Below are positions 63,228 to 64,000 of a DNA stretch of 64,000 bases, in pieces (within the stretch, counting starts at the first letter, position 1; every line of letters starts with the position of its first letter). The notes beneath the pieces are model-generated. The model saw only the letters and a list, made by a program, of their open reading frames with translations, made no database searches and had not been told where the DNA came from. A program made the position numbers and the translations under genes. Source of the stretch: Rhabdochromatium marinum (GTDB lineage: Bacteria > Pseudomonadota > Gammaproteobacteria > Chromatiales > Chromatiaceae); assembly GCF_016583795.1 (NCBI RefSeq), contig NZ_NRRS01000012.1, positions 1 to 64,000 on the forward strand, read 5' to 3'.

Positions 63228-64000
63228 ATGCAGGCAACTCGAACCAGAGAATTTACAATTAGTGACTACCTTGAGCGAGTTGTGCGCGAAGCTTTCGTGT
63301 GGGTCCTGGTAGCTGTGGCCGCGTTTCTGGCGCTGTCACTCGCCACTTATACGCCAGCCGATCCCGGCTGGTCCTATGTTGGGCCTGATGCCCAGGTGAC
63401 CAATGCCGCCGGGCGTGCCGGTGCCTGGTTTGCGGATGTCACCTTCTTTCTGTTTGGCTTTCTTGCCTATCTGATCCCTCTGGTACTGGTAGCCAGCGCC
63501 TTTGTGCTCTTCCAGTGTCGTGATTTGGAGCCTGAAACCAAGCTGCTGCGTCTGGCCCTGCACTGGCTCGGTGTGGGGCTGACCCTGGTCGCAGCCACCG
63601 CCCTGGCCAGTGCGCAGTTCGATGCACTGCTCGCGTGGCTGCCGACTGGGCTGGGCGGCGGTCTCGGGCGCCTGGGGGCTGACTGGACGCTGAGTCTGTT
63701 CGGCGCGGCCGGGCAGCTGTTTGTGCTCTTGGTGCTGCTGCTGATCGGGGTTTCCCTGATGACGGGCACCTCGCCCTTGTCGGTGGTGGACAGTGTCGGT
63801 GAGCTCGCACTTTGGTTGGCTGGGCTGCTGGTGGCCGCCTGGAGCAAACGGGAGGTCCACGCGCCTGTCGCACCGCAGGAGCCGGCTCCGACAGCCGATG
63901 ATGGCACCAATAGCGGTTTTTACCGGCATGCGCGCCAGACGCCCGCGCGGGGCACCGAGGATCCGACTTTTGGTGATCTGGGAGTGATCGACGGCGAGGC
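63228..64000 (+). CDS. ftsK: DNA translocase FtsK, N-terminal part (cut by window edge)
   Basis: From ATG 63228, preceded by CGGAGGA, an open frame of 257 complete codons continues past the edge. It has a short N-terminal segment and four hydrophobic helices (about 21-42, 74-98, 107-128 and 160-205, the last possibly two), which form the membrane anchor of FtsK; the LSLATYTPADPGWSY after helix 1 is characteristic. The linker begins at about 210 and is Pro/Ala-rich. The motor and gamma domains lie outside the window. FtsK links division to chromosome dimer resolution at dif. ftsK next to trxB is common in gammaproteobacteria. Confidence 0.9.
   Translation, partial: MQATRTREFTISDYLERVVREAFVWVLVAVAAFLALSLATYTPADPGWSYVGPDAQVTNAAGRAGAWFADVTFFLFGFLAYLIPLVLVASAFVLFQCRDLEPETKLLRLALHWLGVGLTLVAATALASAQFDALLAWLPTGLGGGLGRLGADWTLSLFGAAGQLFVLLVLLLIGVSLMTGTSPLSVVDSVGELALWLAGLLVAAWSKREVHAPVAPQEPAPTADDGTNSGFYRHARQTPARGTEDPTFGDLGVIDGE

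Overview
The window is a GC-rich chromosomal segment of a gammaproteobacterium. The gene order supports this: hemA-prfA-prmC diverges from a TPR gene-ispE-tRNA-Gln-prs-rplY-pth cluster, followed by the tRNA-tuf-secE-nusG-rplKAJL-rpoBC block and the str/S10/spc/alpha ribosomal operons. The style resembles purple sulfur bacteria and related Chromatiales, but that placement is an inference from gene order and protein flavour, not a database result.

Layout. Positions 1-400 carry the 5' end of an iscB gene (minus strand, cut by the window edge) with its omegaRNA region. Positions 669-12536 are mostly housekeeping genes: a 3D-domain protein, a lipoprotein SGNH esterase, prmC/prfA/hemA, a membrane-anchored TPR protein, ispE, tRNA-Gln, prs, rplY, pth and a UDP-glucose dehydrogenase. 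Positions 12734-18072 form an accessory, decaying region. It holds pieces of a REC/HD-GYP regulator fused by deletion to a histidine-kinase ATPase fragment, a second and apparently intact iscB with an omegaRNA, an HPt fragment, an unrecognised fragment, a 754-bp gene-empty gap with a 25-bp palindrome, a secreted three-repeat DUF5648-type protein of low GC, and an ISAs1-type transposase remnant. A chemoreceptor and an SMR transporter follow.

Positions 20283-53363 are the translation and transcription core: tRNA-Tyr/Gly/Thr, tuf1, tRNA-Trp, secE, nusG, four ribosomal proteins, rpoB, rpoC, then rpsL-rpsG-fusA-tuf2 continuous with the S10, spc and alpha operons, ending at a clear terminator after rplQ. 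Promoters with 17-bp spacers are readable before the tRNA cluster and before rpsL.

Positions 53369-64000 hold a SAM-hydrolase-type gene, icd, a cold-shock gene with a readable promoter and long leader, clpS, clpA, infA, bpt, aat, a FemAB-like gene, trxB and the 5' part of ftsK. clpS-clpA with bpt and aat bring together both the marking (Leu/Phe transfer) and the recognition/unfolding steps of the bacterial N-degron pathway.

The most interesting content is the pair of IscB/omegaRNA loci, one inserted precisely in a signalling gene so that its guide-encoding flank is the broken kinase gene. I did not find a wholly unknown multi-gene system.
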